Positions 1-8,406 of a stretch of 27,056 bases of DNA are shown in pieces. Numbering within the stretch: position 1 is the first letter of the stretch; every line of letters begins with the position of its first letter. The stretch spans positions 1 through 27,056 of the forward strand of contig JAKFEY010000070.1 in assembly GCA_036675475.1 (NCBI GenBank), in the 5' to 3' direction. This DNA comes from JALYRV01 sp036675475 (GTDB lineage: Bacteria > Acidobacteriota > Vicinamibacteria > Vicinamibacterales > SCN-69-37). The notes under the pieces are model-generated. The model saw only the letters and a program-made list of their open reading frames with translations, did not search any database and was not told where the DNA came from. A program made the position numbers and the translations under genes.

Positions 1-2109
1 CTCGGGCGTGCCGACGGCCGCGAGCGCGTCGGCCGCATGCGCGCGCACCGCACGCGCGCGCCGCGGCGACCACCACTGCGACGCGTCGAGCAGTGCCGCG
101 AGCGCGTCGACGGCCTCGCGCGTGACCGGCGCGCCGAGCATGCCGATCTGACTGATCGCGCGAATGGCGGCCTCCGACATGCGCCGCTCGCGCCACCTGC
201 GCGCGAGCAGGGCGAGCAGGGGGCTGACGCGCACGTCGCGCACCAGGCCGAGCTCGTCGAGGAGCGCGCGCTGCGTCTCGCCCGGCACCGTTTCAAGGGT
301 GCGCAGGATGCGCTCGTGCGCCTGCGGATCCTCGACGATGGCCAGCGCGCGCAGCGCTTCGCGGCGTACGCGCAGGTCGCTGTCGCCGAGGAGGCGCTCG
401 AGCACGTCGATGCCGGCGGCGCCGCCGAAGTCGCGCAGCAGGCCCGCGGCGTTGCGCCGCGTTTCGGGATTGTCCGACGCGAGCAGGGCGCGCACCGCCT
501 GCTCGCCGGCGTCGCCGAAGCCGGCCAGGACGGAGCGCAACCGCTCGCGCGTGGCCGGGTCGGCCTCGCGCGCGAGCGCGCTGGCCAGGGCCGGTGCGAT
601 GGCGGGACCGAGCCGCACGAGCAGCGCCGTGATGCGGTCGATGTCTTCGGGCGCCGCGCGGCGCACCAGCGGCATCAGATCGCGCACGATCGTGCCGCCG
701 CGCAGGCGCGCGAGCGCCGCCTCGGCCGACGCGCCGCGCGCGCCGCCGGCCTCGCGCGCCACTTCGAGCGCGGCCTCGAGATCGAGCGCGGGCTCGATGA
801 AGCCCACGCGCACGAGCTCCTCGAGGCGCGTGGCGGCCTGCTGCGCGATCACGGCGAACTGGTCCGGATCCTGATCGATGCCGAGCAGGTCGGTGAGCAC
901 CTGCAGGTCGAGGCCGCGCAAGGCGCCGTCGCTGACCGTCGACAGCCACGAATCGAGCCGCTCGGGCGGATCGGGCCGCGCCGTCTCGAGATCCTCGGCC
1001 CGGCCGCGCGCCGACGTCAGCTCGCGCGCGTAGGCGCTGCCCACAAACCGGCTGTCGTCGTACGACACGACGAGATGGTCGAGCTCCTGGCGCAGGCGCG
1101 GCACTTCCGCGGGCGGCGCGCCGGCCGCCGGCAGCATCTCTTCGGCCAGCGACGCGATGCGCCGGCGATCGTCGGCGGGCACGAGCGCCTCGAACGCTTC
1201 GCGCAGCCGCGCGGTCGCCGAGCCCTCGGTGGCCAGCGCCGTCGCGACGAAGCGCGCCTTGCCATCGGCATCGAGGTGGTCGATGACGGCCTCCGCGCCG
1301 CGCGAGTCGCCGCCGCCGAGGCCGCCGGGGCCGCCGGCCTCGGCATCGGCCGCCGCGCGGGCGGCGACGAGGCCGCACATGCCCTCGGCGCTCAACTGCT
1401 CGGTGAGCTGCGCGAGCCGCCGCAACGCGGCCTCCACGCGGCTGTCGTCGGCCTGCCCCGCGCGCTCGAGCACCAGCGCGCCGAGCCGCGCGATCGCGCG
1501 GCCGGCCGCCTCGTCGCGATCTTCGTCGACGGGCCGCGTGGCGCCGCGATCCTCGACCGCGGCGATGATCGCCTCGAGATCGTCGATCGTGATGGCCGCG
1601 AGCGCGCCCTCGTTGGCGGCCCGGATCAGCCGCGACAGGCTGCCGCCGTGTCCCTCGCGCAGCAGCGCGGCATAGTCGATGGCGTGCAGCTCGATGCTCG
1701 GGCCGCCCGCCGTCTTCCAGAGCAGCGCGAGGCCGCCGTCGCGCCGGTTGTCCTCGGCGTTGCGGCCCACGAGTCCGAGCAGCGTCTGCCACGACTCGCG
1801 ATCGGCGTTGGCGTGCAGCGTGATGCCGCCGATCTGCTGCGCGTGCAGCAGCGACGCGAGCTCGCGCACCGCCGAGTCGTCGCGGTCGGGCGCCAGCCCG
1901 CCGGCGCGCAGGCCCGACGGCATGATGTCGATGGCCAGGCCGGCGTCGCCTGCCGCGCGCCGCGCCACCTCGGTCAGCCGCGACACCGCCTCGTCCACGG
2001 CGCGATGGCCCGCGGGGTACAGCGACACCGCGCGCGCCGCCGCGCGGCACGCGCGCGCGAAGTCGATCAGGCGCTGCGACAGGTCTGGCGGAAGCGCGCG
2101 CTCTGCCAT
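1..2109 (-). CDS. HEAT-repeat protein with shared N-terminal regulator module (partial, runs off left edge)
   Basis: The reading frame is open from the ATG at 2109 to the first base of the window, giving at least 703 residues; the C-terminus is outside. The N-terminus carries the motif LYPAGHR at about residues 30-36, then a domain ending in a conserved IELHAIDYAAL stretch near residue 140. A middle segment near residue 345 (VVSYDDSRFVGSAY) matches the equivalent position of the HEAT protein at 3442-5634 (LLAYNDAPFVSAGY), so the two are paralogues. From about residue 470 onward it is made of alpha-helical HEAT/armadillo-like repeats with recurring A-L-x-x-L and D-x-x-V-R patterns. No catalytic motif, signal peptide or membrane segment is visible. 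It starts 2 nt after the HD-GYP stop codon, so it is almost certainly co-transcribed. HEAT repeats usually act as protein-binding scaffolds; the partner is unknown. Confidence 0.85.
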   Translation of the reverse strand, partial: MAERALPPDLSQRLIDFARACRAAARAVSLYPAGHRAVDEAVSRLTEVARRAAGDAGLAIDIMPSGLRAGGLAPDRDDSAVRELASLLHAQQIGGITLHANADRESWQTLLGLVGRNAEDNRRDGGLALLWKTAGGPSIELHAIDYAALLREGHGGSLSRLIRAANEGALAAITIDDLEAIIAAVEDRGATRPVDEDRDEAAGRAIARLGALVLERAGQADDSRVEAALRRLAQLTEQLSAEGMCGLVAARAAADAEAGGPGGLGGGDSRGAEAVIDHLDADGKARFVATALATEGSATARLREAFEALVPADDRRRIASLAEEMLPAAGAPPAEVPRLRQELDHLVVSYDDSRFVGSAYARELTSARGRAEDLETARPDPPERLDSWLSTVSDGALRGLDLQVLTDLLGIDQDPDQFAVIAQQAATRLEELVRVGFIEPALDLEAALEVAREAGGARGASAEAALARLRGGTIVRDLMPLVRRAAPEDIDRITALLVRLGPAIAPALASALAREADPATRERLRSVLAGFGDAGEQAVRALLASDNPETRRNAAGLLRDFGGAAGIDVLERLLGDSDLRVRREALRALAIVEDPQAHERILRTLETVPGETQRALLDELGLVRDVRVSPLLALLARRWRERRMSEAAIRAISQIGMLGAPVTREAVDALAALLDASQWWSPRRARAVRAHAADALAAVGTPE

Positions 2110-2111
2110 CG

Positions 2112-3452
2112 CTAGAGATAGGTCAGCGGATCGATCGTGACCGTGTCGGGATCGACGGCCTCGACCACGGCGTGCGCGTCGCGCTCCCAGGTGTTGACGA
2201 GCACCTGGTTCTCGCACAGCTCGCCCGCGCGATCGAGCAGCACCTTCACCTGCGGGCGGAACGGATCGGAGGGGTGCTCCTTGACGACCACGCCCACTTC
2301 TTCGGTGTCGAGCCGCACGAGCGTGCCGATGGGATAGAGCCCGACGAGATTCACGAAGCGCCGCAGCAGCGTCGCGTCGTAGGCCGGGCTCTCCTGCTGC
2401 AGCATGATCGAGCGGATGCGCTCGCTCGGCAGCCCCTCGCGGTACACGCGGTTGCTGCGCAGCGCGTCGAAGACGTCGGCAATGGTCACGACCATCGTGC
2501 AGACGTTGAGCTTCCGCGAGCCCACGTTCTCGGGATAGCCGCTGAAGTCCTTCTTCAGGTGATGCTCGAAGGCCACGATCGAGGCGAGCGCGGGCATGCC
2601 CGGCGTGCGGCGCAGGATGTGCGCGCCGTCGACGACATGCTTCTTCATGATCGTGAACTCCTCGGACGTCAGCCGATCCGGCTTGTTCAGCACTTCGAGC
2701 GGCGTGTGCACCTTGCCGATGTCGTGCATCAGGGCCGCGAGCCCGAACTCGCGCAGCAGCGCGCCCTCGATGTTGAGCGAGCGCGCCTGCGCCATGGCCA
2801 GCACCGACACGTTCACCATGTGCGTGAACGTGTAGTTGTCATAGCGCTTGAGCGCGGTCAGCGCCATCAGCGACGTGCGATCCTGCTGAATCAGTTTCGC
2901 GAGGCTGTCGATGATCTTGCGCGCGGCGTCGGGGTTCGGCTGATCGCCGGCCTGCGCGGTGTCCCAGATCGCCTGCGCCGTCTGCACGGCATCGGTGTAG
3001 ACGCGCCGCGCCGCGGCCACGCCGGTCGACACCGGCTCGTCGGCCTCGACGTTCAGCTTGCCGATCGCGATGCGCGCCACGCCGCGCGCCGCGAGCCGAT
3101 CGGTGAACGTGTCGGCATCGCCGCGCGTCCCGAGCTCGGCGGCCAGCGCCGCGAGCTCGGCCCGCGTGACGCCGCGCTGCAGCGTGATCTTCTCGACGCC
3201 GCGCTCCTTCAGGAGGCGCGCGAGGCCCACGTTCGACGCGCTGCCCGCGAGCGGCGCGCCGTCGGCGACGAAGTCGTCGCCGACCAGGCCAATCGCCACC
3301 GGCGCCGAGACAGCAAGCATCGACGTCGTCAGCTCGGTGAGCGCATCGAGGCTGCGCGAGACGATGCTGTGCGACGGCGAGTAGAGCGCCTGGGCGCGAA
3401 TGGTCGCCGCCAGGCGGCGCAGCAGCTCTTCGGCCTGCCGCTTATCCGCCAT
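2112..3452 (-). CDS. HD-GYP domain protein (putative cyclic-di-GMP phosphodiesterase)
   Basis: A 446-residue soluble protein. Residues 1 to about 140 form the same N-terminal module as in the two flanking HEAT proteins (LYSPSHS at 23-29). Residues about 195-380 are an HD-GYP domain: H211, the HDIGK motif at 243-247, H272, the HH pair at 297-298, GYP at 305-307 and D326 in IAD. These match the metal ligands known in the family, which hydrolyses cyclic di-GMP. The usual HHExxDGxGYP reads HHLKKDFSGYP here, so the segment between HH and GYP is divergent, and a Tyr sits four residues before H211 where trinuclear members have Glu. The C-terminal tail (about 365-446) looks like the small beta domain often found after HD-GYP. 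The gene overlaps the upstream HEAT gene by 11 nt and has a GGGAGG ribosome site just before its ATG. Catalytic activity is likely but not proven. Confidence 0.9.
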   Translation of the reverse strand: MADKRQAEELLRRLAATIRAQALYSPSHSIVSRSLDALTELTTSMLAVSAPVAIGLVGDDFVADGAPLAGSASNVGLARLLKERGVEKITLQRGVTRAELAALAAELGTRGDADTFTDRLAARGVARIAIGKLNVEADEPVSTGVAAARRVYTDAVQTAQAIWDTAQAGDQPNPDAARKIIDSLAKLIQQDRTSLMALTALKRYDNYTFTHMVNVSVLAMAQARSLNIEGALLREFGLAALMHDIGKVHTPLEVLNKPDRLTSEEFTIMKKHVVDGAHILRRTPGMPALASIVAFEHHLKKDFSGYPENVGSRKLNVCTMVVTIADVFDALRSNRVYREGLPSERIRSIMLQQESPAYDATLLRRFVNLVGLYPIGTLVRLDTEEVGVVVKEHPSDPFRPQVKVLLDRAGELCENQVLVNTWERDAHAVVEAVDPDTVTIDPLTYL

Positions 3453-5634
3453 GCGCGCCTCCCGCCACCGCCAGGCGCACGATCTTCTTGAGCACGCGAT
3501 CCCCCGTGGCCGCCGCCTGGGCCACCGCCTTTTGCGCGTCTTCCGCCGGCATCCGCAGCAGCATCTGCACGCCGGCCGCCTTCACCTGCCGCAGCTTGCG
3601 CCGTCCGCGCCACCCCTTGCGGCGAATCATGCGGTCGACGGCCGGCACCGCTTTCGGATCGTTGAGGATGCCGATCGCCTTGAACGTGTCGAGCACGACC
3701 ATGAAATCCTCGCCGGCCGGATCGCTCGAGTCCAGCACGCCGGTCAGCACCGGCACGACGCGCGGATCGCGCTCGGCCACCAGCGCCGAGACGATGGCGT
3801 CGCGCACCGGCCCCTGCGCGGCGCGCAGGACGGTCTGCACGGCGCGCGCGGCGGACGGATCGGCGATCGACGACAGCGCGCGCACCGCTTCGCGCGCGAC
3901 GTCGGCGTCGCGGCCGCGCAGCAGCGGCTGCAGCAGCGGCACGCCCTCGGGCGACCCGATGCGGCCGAGCACGCGCGCCGCCATCAGCCGGCCCATCGTG
4001 CTCTCGCCCGACACGAGCGGCGCCAGCCGCGGCACCGCGCCGGCGCCGAGGCGCACGATGATGCCGGCCGCGGTCTCGCGGGCGCGCGGCGAGTCGGCCA
4101 TGAGCGTCTGCCGCAGCGCCTCGACGCTGGCCGGGCCAATGCCGATCGCGATGTCGCTGAGCGACGCGGCCGCGCGGTCGTCGAGCTCGCCGGCCAGCAC
4201 GCACGCGTCACTCAGCGCCGCCGACCCGCCCACATCGTCGAGCGCCTTGCGGCAGGCCTCGCCGCCGCGCCGGGCCAGCGCCGTGATGACGGTGGCGGCG
4301 TTCGGAAAGTCGCCGGCCATCAGCAGATCTTCGGCGAGCGCGCCGAGGTCGGCCGCGAGCGACTCCAGGGCTTTCGGATCGGTTTCGAGCTGCAGCAGAT
4401 CGACGAGCAGCAGCGCCGACAGCGTGCGCACCGACTCTTCGCCGAGGCTCTCCATCCACTCGTCCCACTCGGGCGGCTTCTCGGTGGCCATCCTGGCCGC
4501 GCGCTCGCCCGCGCCGTCGAGCGACGCGCGATACCCGGCCGAGACGAACGGCGCGTCGTTGTAGGCGAGCAGCAGCTCCTCGACCGAGATCCACAGCGAG
4601 TCGAACTCGGGCCGCTTGCCGAAGTCGGTGTCGTGGAGCAGCGATCGCGTCATCGTGAGGATGCGCCGCTTGCCCTCCTCGTCGGGCGCAATCGTGTCGA
4701 AGACTTCCGCGAGGCGCGGCGACGTGGATCCGCCGAGCGCCAGGGCGGTCGCCAGCAGCTGCGCCACCTGAATCTCGTCGAAGGCCAGCGCCGCCTCGTC
4801 GCCCGTCCTCTGGTCGGCGATGTTCTGGCGCAGCATTTCGACCACGACGTGCGACGGCAGCGTCGCCGTGGCGCTCGAGATGTTGCGCATGACCTCGGCG
4901 CGCCGCTCGGGCGCCAGCACCGACACCAGCCCGTTCAGGTGCCGCCACGCGGCCAGCACCGCCGCCGCCTGGCTCGTCACCATCGGCGCGCCGTCGGGCG
5001 TCGTCTTGATGGCCGTGATGTCGGAGGCGAATTCCTCCATCGCGCCAGGATCGCTGGCGATCGCGAGCAGCCGCTGTTCAGCGGCCTCGTCGAGCGTGGC
5101 CTGGCGCACGGTGGCGAGCCTGACGAGCGTGCGCCACAGATCATCCTTGCGATCGATGGGCTTCTCGGGCTCGCTCATCATCGACTTGTAGTCGATGGCC
5201 TCGATCTCGACGCCCGCGTGGCCCAGCGCGAGCCACGCCACGGCCACGCCGCCGCGCGCCCGCACCGCGTCGACGTCCTCGGCCAGCAGCTGCAGGAGCG
5301 CGTGCAGCGCGTCGCCCGCCGGCTGGCCCATGAACGAAATGCGCAGCAGATCGCGCTGGTGCAGGTACGCGGCCGCCTCGTTCACGATGCCGGGCTCGCC
5401 GGTCTGCGCGATGGGTTCGCCGTCGATCAGCAGCGTGTCGGGCGCGATGCCCAGTGTGAGAAAGGCGCCGGACGTCGCCTGGCCGACGACCATCGACAGG
5501 CGATCGACGGCCGAGCGGGCGGCAGGATGCTCGGGCGAGTAGAGAGCGGCCGCGCGCGACGCGCCCACCAGCGCGCGCGCCACCGCGGCGGCGCGCTGCG
5601 CAAGTTCCGGCGACACACTTCCCGGCCCGGCCAT
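3442..5634 (-). CDS. HEAT-repeat protein, first gene of the HEAT/HD-GYP operon
   Basis: A 730-residue protein with no signal peptide or membrane segment. Residues 1 to about 150 are the N-terminal module shared with both downstream genes: LYSPEHP at 31-37, DTLLIDGEPI at 66-75 and IEAIDYKSMM at 144-153. A central helical region contains LLLAYNDAPFV near residue 348. From about residue 490 to 725 there are successive HEAT-type helical pairs (for example LGAGAVPRLAPLV, LGRIGSPEGVPLL, LSSIADPSAARAV). No enzyme motif is seen. It overlaps the HD-GYP gene by 11 nt, so translation is likely coupled. A good -10 hexamer lies 8 nt upstream of the ATG, which suggests a leaderless or nearly leaderless mRNA. 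The role is probably scaffold or adaptor for the HD-GYP partner; that is inference from gene order. Confidence 0.9.
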   Translation of the reverse strand: MAGPGSVSPELAQRAAAVARALVGASRAAALYSPEHPAARSAVDRLSMVVGQATSGAFLTLGIAPDTLLIDGEPIAQTGEPGIVNEAAAYLHQRDLLRISFMGQPAGDALHALLQLLAEDVDAVRARGGVAVAWLALGHAGVEIEAIDYKSMMSEPEKPIDRKDDLWRTLVRLATVRQATLDEAAEQRLLAIASDPGAMEEFASDITAIKTTPDGAPMVTSQAAAVLAAWRHLNGLVSVLAPERRAEVMRNISSATATLPSHVVVEMLRQNIADQRTGDEAALAFDEIQVAQLLATALALGGSTSPRLAEVFDTIAPDEEGKRRILTMTRSLLHDTDFGKRPEFDSLWISVEELLLAYNDAPFVSAGYRASLDGAGERAARMATEKPPEWDEWMESLGEESVRTLSALLLVDLLQLETDPKALESLAADLGALAEDLLMAGDFPNAATVITALARRGGEACRKALDDVGGSAALSDACVLAGELDDRAAASLSDIAIGIGPASVEALRQTLMADSPRARETAAGIIVRLGAGAVPRLAPLVSGESTMGRLMAARVLGRIGSPEGVPLLQPLLRGRDADVAREAVRALSSIADPSAARAVQTVLRAAQGPVRDAIVSALVAERDPRVVPVLTGVLDSSDPAGEDFMVVLDTFKAIGILNDPKAVPAVDRMIRRKGWRGRRKLRQVKAAGVQMLLRMPAEDAQKAVAQAAATGDRVLKKIVRLAVAGGAHGG

Positions 5635-5642
5635 TGAGTGAA

Positions 5643-5648
5643 AGTATA
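5643..5648 (-). promoter_or_regulatory. -10 element for the HEAT/HD-GYP/HEAT operon
   Basis: On the minus strand the hexamer reads TATACT, one mismatch from TATAAT, and ends 8 nt before the ATG at 5634. No convincing -35 is seen at the expected distance. The spacing implies transcription starting at or within a few bases of the start codon. On the plus strand an overlapping TATAGT (5645-5650) could serve deoA. Confidence 0.45.
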
Positions 5649-5652
5649 GTAG

Positions 5653-5674
5653 CGGGCAGGCTTTAGCCTGCCCG
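5653..5674. repeat. Short palindrome (REP-like or operator) in the divergent intergenic region
   Basis: CGGGCAGGC at 5653-5661 pairs perfectly with GCCTGCCCG at 5666-5674 around a TTTA centre. It lies between the divergent HEAT operon and deoA. A second CCTGCCC occurs at about 5690-5696 and could pair with the same left arm, giving an alternative fold. It may be an interspersed repeat, a regulator site or an RNA hairpin in the deoA leader; the sequence does not decide. Confidence 0.5.
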
Positions 5675-5702
5675 TCGCAGCAGGGCCGGCCTGCCCACCC
5701 TT

Positions 5703-7016
5703 ATGCGCGCCGTCGACGTCATCCGGAAGAAGCGCGACAACCTGCCGCTCGACGACGCCGAAATCCGCAGCTTCATCGGCGGCGTCACCGACGGCACGTG
5801 GTCCGACTATCAGGCCACGGCGCTGCTGATGGCCATCTACATCCGCGGCATGGACGGCCGCGAAACGGCCACGCTCACCGACGCCATGGTCCACTCCGGC
5901 GTGCGGCTGGATCTCTCGGAGTTCGACGGCGTCCCCGTGGACAAGCACAGCACCGGCGGCGTCGGCGACAAGACGTCCATCGTCATTGCCCCCGTCGCGG
6001 CGGCATGCGGCGCCATCGTGCCGATGATGTCGGGGCGCGGCCTCGGCCACACCGGCGGCACGCTCGACAAGCTCGAATCGATTGCGGGCTTTCGCACGCA
6101 GCTCACCATCGGCGAGATGAAGGACGTCCTGCGGCGCACCGGGTGCGCGCTGATCGGGCAGACGGCCGACGTGGCCCCGGCCGATCGCAAGCTCTATGCG
6201 CTGCGCGACGTCACCGGCACCGTCGAAAGCCTGCCGCTCATCTGCAGCTCGATCATGTGCAAGAAGCTCGCGGAAGGGGTGGGCGGCCTGGTGCTCGACG
6301 TCAAGACCGGCCGCGGCGCGTTCCTGCGCGATCCGGAGCGCGCGCGGACACTCGCGACGGCGATGGTCGACACGGGCCGGCGCGCCGGCGTTCGCACCGA
6401 AGCGCTGCTGACGGCCATGGACACGCCGCTGGGCATGGCGGTGGGGAACGCGCTCGAGATCATCGAGTGCATCGACGTGCTGAAGGGCGGCGGGCCACCT
6501 GATCTTACCGCGCTCTGCGAGCTGCTGGCCGCGCGCATGCTGGTGCTGGCCGGTGTCGAGACGCACGAAGACGCCGCGCGCCGCCGCGTGCGCCGGTCGC
6601 TCGACGACGGGAGCGCGCTCGAGCGATTCCGGATGATCATCGAGGCCCAGGGCGGCGACGCGCGCGTGCTCGACGACTACGGCCGGCTGCCGGCGGCGGC
6701 CCACCGCGAGGTGCTGACCGCGCCGCGCGACGGCTTTGTCACCGCCATTCATGCCGATCTCATCGGCCACGCGTCGGTGACGCTCGGGGCCGGCCGCGCC
6801 CGCGTCGACTCGGTCATCGATCCGGGCGTGGGCTTCCTGCTGCGGCGCCGGCCGGGCGACCCTGTCAAAACCGGCGATGCGGTGCTCGAAGTTCACTACA
6901 ATGACGTCGCCCGGCTGACCGGCGCGGTGGCGCTGGCACGCGAGGCGATCGAGATCGGCGACGTGCCGCCGGCTGAAGCTCCGCTCGTGCTCGATCGTCT
7001 TGCGGCTGCGGTCTGA
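5703..7016 (+). CDS. deoA: Pyrimidine-nucleoside / thymidine phosphorylase
   Basis: A 437-residue member of the nucleoside phosphorylase family II, the usual length. It catalyses phosphorolysis of thymidine (and possibly uridine) to the free base plus (deoxy)ribose-1-phosphate. The phosphate-binding segment DKHSTGGVGDKTS is at 80-92 and the family signature SGRGLGHTGGT at 110-120, followed by LDKLE. KTGRGAF occurs near residue 200. The C-terminal alpha/beta lobe ends with the typical VLEVHYND region. The active-site sequence cannot tell a thymidine-specific enzyme from a broad pyrimidine one, so the symbol is provisional (pdp is the alternative). It heads a cluster with a nucleoside transporter, purine nucleoside phosphorylase and cytidine deaminase, which supports the role. 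No clear Shine-Dalgarno precedes the ATG. Confidence 0.93.
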   Translation: MRAVDVIRKKRDNLPLDDAEIRSFIGGVTDGTWSDYQATALLMAIYIRGMDGRETATLTDAMVHSGVRLDLSEFDGVPVDKHSTGGVGDKTSIVIAPVAAACGAIVPMMSGRGLGHTGGTLDKLESIAGFRTQLTIGEMKDVLRRTGCALIGQTADVAPADRKLYALRDVTGTVESLPLICSSIMCKKLAEGVGGLVLDVKTGRGAFLRDPERARTLATAMVDTGRRAGVRTEALLTAMDTPLGMAVGNALEIIECIDVLKGGGPPDLTALCELLAARMLVLAGVETHEDAARRRVRRSLDDGSALERFRMIIEAQGGDARVLDDYGRLPAAAHREVLTAPRDGFVTAIHADLIGHASVTLGAGRARVDSVIDPGVGFLLRRRPGDPVKTGDAVLEVHYNDVARLTGAVALAREAIEIGDVPPAEAPLVLDRLAAAV

Positions 7017-7029
7017 GGACACATCTTTA

Positions 7030-8406
7030 ATGGCTGATATGGTTGAACCCGGCTTCGCGCCGGCGCCGGGACCCGCTGCGCCCCGTACCGACGGCATGCT
7101 GCGCCTGGGCGCGGCCGCGCTGGCCATCGGCATTGCCGTCTTCGTCTACGTCTTCCAGAACTACCTGAGCCTGAACGTCCGCGCCGGGTTCGGCATCGTC
7201 GCCTTCATCGCGGTGGTGGCGGCGTTTTCGTCGAACCTGCGCGCGGTGAGCTGGCGCACGGTCGGCTTCGGCATGGCCATCCAGTTCGGCCTCGCGCTGC
7301 TGATCCTCGAGCTCGAGTTCAGCGGCTGGAAGCCGGGCTACGTGTTCTTCTCGAAGATCGGCAACGGGGTGAAGCAGTTCCTCGAGTTCACGAACGCCGG
7401 CTCCACGTTCGTGTTCGGGGGCCTGGCCGATCCGGCCGTGATGTCGCCGGTGTTCCCGGGCGGGTTCGTCTTCGCCTTCGTGGCGCTGCCGACGGTCATC
7501 TTCGTCTCGTCGTTCTTCACCGTTCTCTATTACTTCGGCGTGCTGCAGTTCATCGTCAGGATTTTCGCGAAGGCGATGATGTATCTGATGCGCACGAGCG
7601 GCGCCGAAACGCTGTCGGCCGCGGCCAACGTGTTCATGGGCCAGACCGAGGCGCCGATCATCGTCAAGCCGTACGTGCCGCGCATGACGCGGTCGGAGCT
7701 GCTGGCCATGATGGTGGGCGGCATGGCAACGATCTCGGGCGGCGTCATGGCGGTGTACATCGCGCTCGGGGCCGATCCCGTGGCGATTCTCACCACGAGC
7801 GTGATGGCCGCGCCGTGCGGCCTGTATCTCTCGAAGCTGCTGCTGCCGGAAACGGAAGTGCCCGAGACGCTGGGCGACGCGAAGACCATCATCGAGAAGC
7901 AGCACGTCAACGTCGTCGACGCGGCGGCCGCGGGCGCGTCGGACGGGCTGATGCTCGCGCTGAACATCGCCGCGATGCTGATCGCGTTTCTCGCGTTCAT
8001 CGCGATGTTCGACTACATCCTCGGCTGGATCCGGCCGGGGCTGTCGTTGCCGGTCGTGTTTGCATGGGTGCTGTCGCCAGTGGCGCTGCTGATGGGCGTG
8101 CCGAATCAGGATCTCGGCGCGATGGGCGACCTGCTCGGCACCAAGCTCGTGGCGAACGAGTTCGTGGCCTACGTCAAGCTCACATCCGAATACCGCGGCG
8201 TGGTCAGCGACCGGTCGTACGTGCTCGCCACCTATGCGCTGACCGGGTTTGCGAACTTCGCGTCGATCGGCATCCAGCTCGGCGGCATCGGCGCGATGGC
8301 GCCCGGCCGGCGCGGCGATCTGGCGCGGCTCGGCATGAAGGCGCTGCTGGCCGGCTTCCTGGCGACGATGATCAACGCGTGCATCGCCGCGATGCTGCTC
8401 GCATGA
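7030..8406 (+). CDS. nupC: Concentrative nucleoside transporter (CNT/NupC family)
   Basis: An inner-membrane nucleoside symporter of 458 residues with about ten hydrophobic segments. The motif MGQTEAPIIVKPYV, the GTKLVANEFVAY segment and TYALTGFANFASIGIQLGG near the C-terminus are hallmarks of the CNT family, whose members move nucleosides in with H+ or Na+. Length is close to the usual 400-460. I chose the ATG at 7030 because a TGAGGA ribosome site lies about 10 nt upstream; an ATG at 7039 is also possible, and an in-frame TTG at 7000 overlaps deoA. The stop codon overlaps the purA-nucleoside phosphorylase start in an ATGA arrangement. The N-terminal stretch before the first helix is rich in Ala and Pro. 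Confidence 0.92.
   Translation: MADMVEPGFAPAPGPAAPRTDGMLRLGAAALAIGIAVFVYVFQNYLSLNVRAGFGIVAFIAVVAAFSSNLRAVSWRTVGFGMAIQFGLALLILELEFSGWKPGYVFFSKIGNGVKQFLEFTNAGSTFVFGGLADPAVMSPVFPGGFVFAFVALPTVIFVSSFFTVLYYFGVLQFIVRIFAKAMMYLMRTSGAETLSAAANVFMGQTEAPIIVKPYVPRMTRSELLAMMVGGMATISGGVMAVYIALGADPVAILTTSVMAAPCGLYLSKLLLPETEVPETLGDAKTIIEKQHVNVVDAAAAGASDGLMLALNIAAMLIAFLAFIAMFDYILGWIRPGLSLPVVFAWVLSPVALLMGVPNQDLGAMGDLLGTKLVANEFVAYVKLTSEYRGVVSDRSYVLATYALTGFANFASIGIQLGGIGAMAPGRRGDLARLGMKALLAGFLATMINACIAAMLLA

Noticed and set aside
37..2115. Very long open frame on the plus strand opposite the left-edge HEAT gene, and similar long antisense frames at 2172-3491, 3400-5637, 5427-7133, 20469-22916 and 23326-25965.
   Set aside because: Their translations are low-complexity Arg/Ala/His-rich sequence, typical of frames opposite real genes in GC-rich DNA. 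The opposite strand has recognised domains or coherent protein-like sequence.
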